Source: Guadua angustifolia (Eukaryota; Streptophyta; Magnoliopsida; Poales; Poaceae). From it: a DNA stretch of 64,000 bases. Each line of letters begins with the position of its first letter. The first letter of the stretch is position 1. The DNA lies in assembly GCA_036346375.1 (NCBI GenBank), contig CM070501.1:37034539-37098538 (forward strand). Direction: 5' to 3'. Positions 61,453 to 64,000 of the stretch are shown here, one piece after another. Below the pieces are notes generated by a model that was not told the DNA's origin, ran no database searches, and saw nothing but the letters and a program-made list of their open reading frames with translations. The translations under genes and the position numbers were made by a program.

Positions 61453-64000
61453 CTAAGCGCGGAGAGCTTCACTGTAGTCGGCCACCTTGGTCTCGTGTCG
61501 ATCACCTTCACGGGCGTCGCGACCTTCACGGCCTCTTCGCTGGCCGCCGACTTCGCCTTTATCCTGGTCGGCGAGGGCGGCGCCGCTCTGCTGCCCGCTC
61601 CAGGTCGGCCACCTTGACTTCGAGGCCCCGAGCATGCTGCTTCTCTTGCTCAAGCCTTTGCTCGAGCCCAAGGGCCTTGTCCCGGCTGACGGCCAGATCC
61701 TTCTCCAACTAGCCGGCCCTCTGCTTCGCCCGGTCTAGCTCCTCCTCGGACCGGCGCGACGCCTCAAGCTCGGCCGCCTTGGTCTCAAGGGTCCGGGCAT
61801 GCTGCTTCTCCTGCTGAAGCTCTTGCTCAAGCCCGAGGACCTTGCTCCGGCTTAGAGAAAGGCGCTCCTCCGCCAGGCCTGCGGTCTTCTTCCACTGCTC
61901 CAGCTCTTGCTCGAGCATGAGCACCTTCTTCTCGGAGGCAGCAGCGTCATCCTGGGCCCGACGGGAGGCAGACCTTTCTTGCTCGAGCTCTCGCTCAAGA
62001 CCAAGGACATGCCCCTTTGTCTCGCTGACCTTTTGCTCCGCCTCGCGGCACCTCTTCACCATTGTAGCATCTATGAGCTTGAGGTCGGTCACCTTTTCCT
62101 CTAGCCTCGTGACCGGGCCGCTTTCTTCGTAAATTGGGCCAAGGAGGCGGGGATGATCAACACCTCTTGAAATTGGCTAGGGTCCTTTTGAGAAGTCAGC
62201 CAAAGAGGAAACTCTAAGCAAAACCCCACAAAAATCGGAGAGGAAGGATCATCGCGGCAGATTCCTTACCTTAGCAACATCGGTCGCAGAGTTTGCCGAA
62301 TCGCTCAAAAATCTCCCCTTTCAATATCATCCGGCCGGCAAGGGGGAACGACGAGCCAGAATCCTTAAAGAGGCGGGTTGTCCGAGGATGACGAATCTTC
62401 CCCGAGCTCGGCATTCGCCATGGGGCACTAGCCCCACTCGAAGGCGCTCTCGCCGGGGATCGCCGCTATCCGTCCGAAAGGTGTCGCTCACTCAGGCGAG
62501 CACCTCTCGTCTCGAGCAAGCGCCGCCGGGGCTCGCGCTACCGACAGGCGGTCTCTTCGACCGCCGCCACGGGTCGACCTCCTCGCCTCCCTCCGTTCCC
62601 GGCCATCACAAGGTCTGCGGCCTCGAGAGCAAGCCCTCTAAAGCATATCTGCGAGCTCGTAAGCCATTTTGCGGCAGTCGGGAGGGCCCTACGAGCTATC
62701 AACGCCCACGCCAGAGAGTGGGGTTAGCTCGGTAGCCAAGACAAAAAACGAAGAGAGAAAATCAAAACAAGGATAAAACCGACGCTCACCTTTGGCGGCC
62801 TCCTTCACGCTCATGGTAGGTCCGCCGCCGAGATCACCACTCGGCCCTCTTCTCGGCACTGGGTAATCTTCGCCACTTGGGGTCGACCGCCCATGTCGGC
62901 CTCCTCTAGCGTTGCCTCCAGATGCTCGGGTTCCGTCGCAAGAGGCTTCGCCTACCAACGATCCCAAACTCCCGAGCCTTAGAGGCTCACGCAAGTTGGT
63001 CCCGCCTCGGCGAGCTCCTCCTCGGCGCCCCGCCGATCAGACCATTCTTCGATCAATCGCCCCTCGCGCGATTTGTCTGATTTGAACTTCGAGCTATAAT
63101 TCTTGACCAAAGCCTCGGCGGCTTACCTCCTCCTTCCGGTCAACAGACTCAGATGTCGCCGGAGGGTCCCCGCGGTCACAAGCCTCTTCGACGACCGGGT
63201 GCTTGCTTGAGGCGCTGTTAGTCTCTTGCTCCTTCCCTTTTTTGCCTTAGCAAGGCTGAGCACCTTGTCGCCCGGCTTTGGCTTTTAAGGTCGGCTACGC
63301 CAGCTCGAGGCAAGCTTTCTCGCCAAGGGGAGCCTGACCACAAGAAAGCACGATATCGGTCCCCGCATTAACGCCCAGAAGACTTCGGATGCTCTCCCCG
63401 AGCATGAAGGGCCGGAGACTCTTACCACGCTGCCCCGCTCGAACACGCTCGGCGGGACTGGCGTTCTTCTCGAGCTCCTTGCCCTTGGGGTCCCGAACAT
63501 CTCGCCGACCCTCTTCTCCACCCAACAGAGTCTGGTCGTATCGTGTCGCGCAAAGATGTCATCACGAGTCCGAAAAGCAAAGCGTATGAAGCAAGACTAT
63601 CACGAGTCGGGAGGGCATACCTGAGTCAGCTTCACGGGTGAGGTCGTCCCACCCGGTGATTTTGAAGAAGGGATGCTCTCTCCTCCGCAGAGGGGATATC
63701 CTATTCCGGAGAAAGTCAAGGACGATGTCGCGCTCAGAGAGCCCCATGGTCGCGAGCTCGTGGATCGTCATCAAGATCCGCTCCTCATCGGGATCGGTTT
63801 GGCGGTATGGCGTCTCGATGGTGGGCGCCGCCTCTCAGATATAAGCGCAGGAGTCCTGCGGCTTCCGCAGTAGAACCAATGGTCGGCCCACCATGACGGA
63901 GTCCTTGAGAGTAAAGATGGGGAACTCAGACGGCGGACAAGACGCATAGCGAAGTAAAGAGAGGTGGGGAAGACTCACGGCAAGTGAAAAGATTGTAGAA
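61453..64000 (-). pseudogene. Antisense accessory ORF of Tat element 2 (coiled-coil protein), start outside window
   Basis: The minus strand is coding-like over 2.5 kb. The N-terminal-side fragment (63774-63562) reads TIHELATMGLSERDIVLDFL then RRREHPFFKITGWDDLTREA, typical of the linker after the gypsy-type transposon domain. Basic and Ser-rich sequence follows (63521-63285). 62092-61709 is a clean coiled coil of about 120 residues with heptads and two near-repeats (KVLMLEQELEQWKK, KVLGLEQELQQEKQHA, HVLGLERELEQERSA). It ends ETKVADYSEALRA at a stop near 61453. Frameshifts occur between the parts. Tat element 1 has the same ORF at the same place. The function is unknown. Confidence 0.65.

Larger units (their letters stand above)
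55432..64000 (+). mobile_element. Tat-lineage Ty3/gypsy retrotransposon 2, 3' end outside window
   Basis: LTR 55432-56131, primer site at 56134, a remnant of gag, a duplicated protease region, RT, RNase H, integrase ending at 60892, and a minus-strand accessory ORF from about 61450 to beyond the window end. Order and motifs match Tat element 1 at position 1. It sits in the copia RNase H after GTTAT (55427-55431), which would be its target site; the second duplication is outside the window. Reading frames are broken in RT, RNase H and integrase. Confidence 0.88.

Overview
The window looks like a repeat-rich intergenic stretch of a grass (Poaceae) nuclear genome. The basis is the repeat families (Tat-lineage, Tekay-like and Reina-like Ty3/gypsy elements, a SIRE/Maximus-like Ty1/copia element, grass-type MITEs, a LINE 3' end) and the GC-rich, grass-like host coding sequence. 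No species can be named from sequence alone. No bacterial features, rRNA, tRNA or CRISPR array were seen. Only one gene looks like an intact host gene: a CDF-type Dof transcription factor at 48518-49168 (minus).

Layout. 1-26123 is one nested block. A Tat-lineage gypsy element (plus; 5' end outside the window) has decayed gag, protease, RT, RNase H and integrase at 1-5232, then a non-coding spacer, then an antisense accessory ORF. That ORF is split by a truncated Tekay-like element (8446 to about 12900: one 3.06-kb LTR, primer-binding site, an upstream accessory ORF and the first codons of gag). The 3' LTR of the Tat element (13580-14438 plus 25943-26123) is split by an 11.5-kb SIRE-like copia element (14439-25937, minus) with both LTRs and a 5-bp target duplication. 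27455-31172 is a compact Reina-like element carrying one uninterrupted 966-codon gag-protease ORF from which the RT, RNase H and integrase catalytic regions have been removed in frame. 32102-34801 is a non-autonomous hAT element with a perfect 8-bp target duplication that has captured three exons, with introns, of an N-acetylglucosamine kinase gene. Next come a hAT transposase remnant, a broken HIPP-type metallochaperone gene (about 35930-36418), several MITEs, a LINE tail with a 13-bp duplication, a Maximus-like solo LTR (44026-45508) and CACTA-like fragments.

After the Dof gene and its flanks, a decayed copia pol (about 52930-55431) is interrupted twice inside its RNase H region: by a 795-bp solo LTR with GTATT target duplications (54405-55199) and by a second Tat element (55432 to beyond the window end). 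The second element has an LTR, a primer-binding site, an imperfect duplication of its gag/protease region, RT, RNase H, integrase and the same kind of antisense ORF.

Most unusual points: the Pack-hAT with a GlcNAc-kinase fragment; the intact RT-less gag-protease ORF between diverged LTRs; an array of 15-bp dyads (TTCGGA-TAG-TCCGAA) spaced about 20 bp apart in the copia element; the conserved antisense ORF in both Tat elements; and a pattern of copy-to-copy differences concentrated at CTG/CAG positions and short homopolymers. The last point raises the possibility that some frameshifts are sequencing or consensus artefacts.
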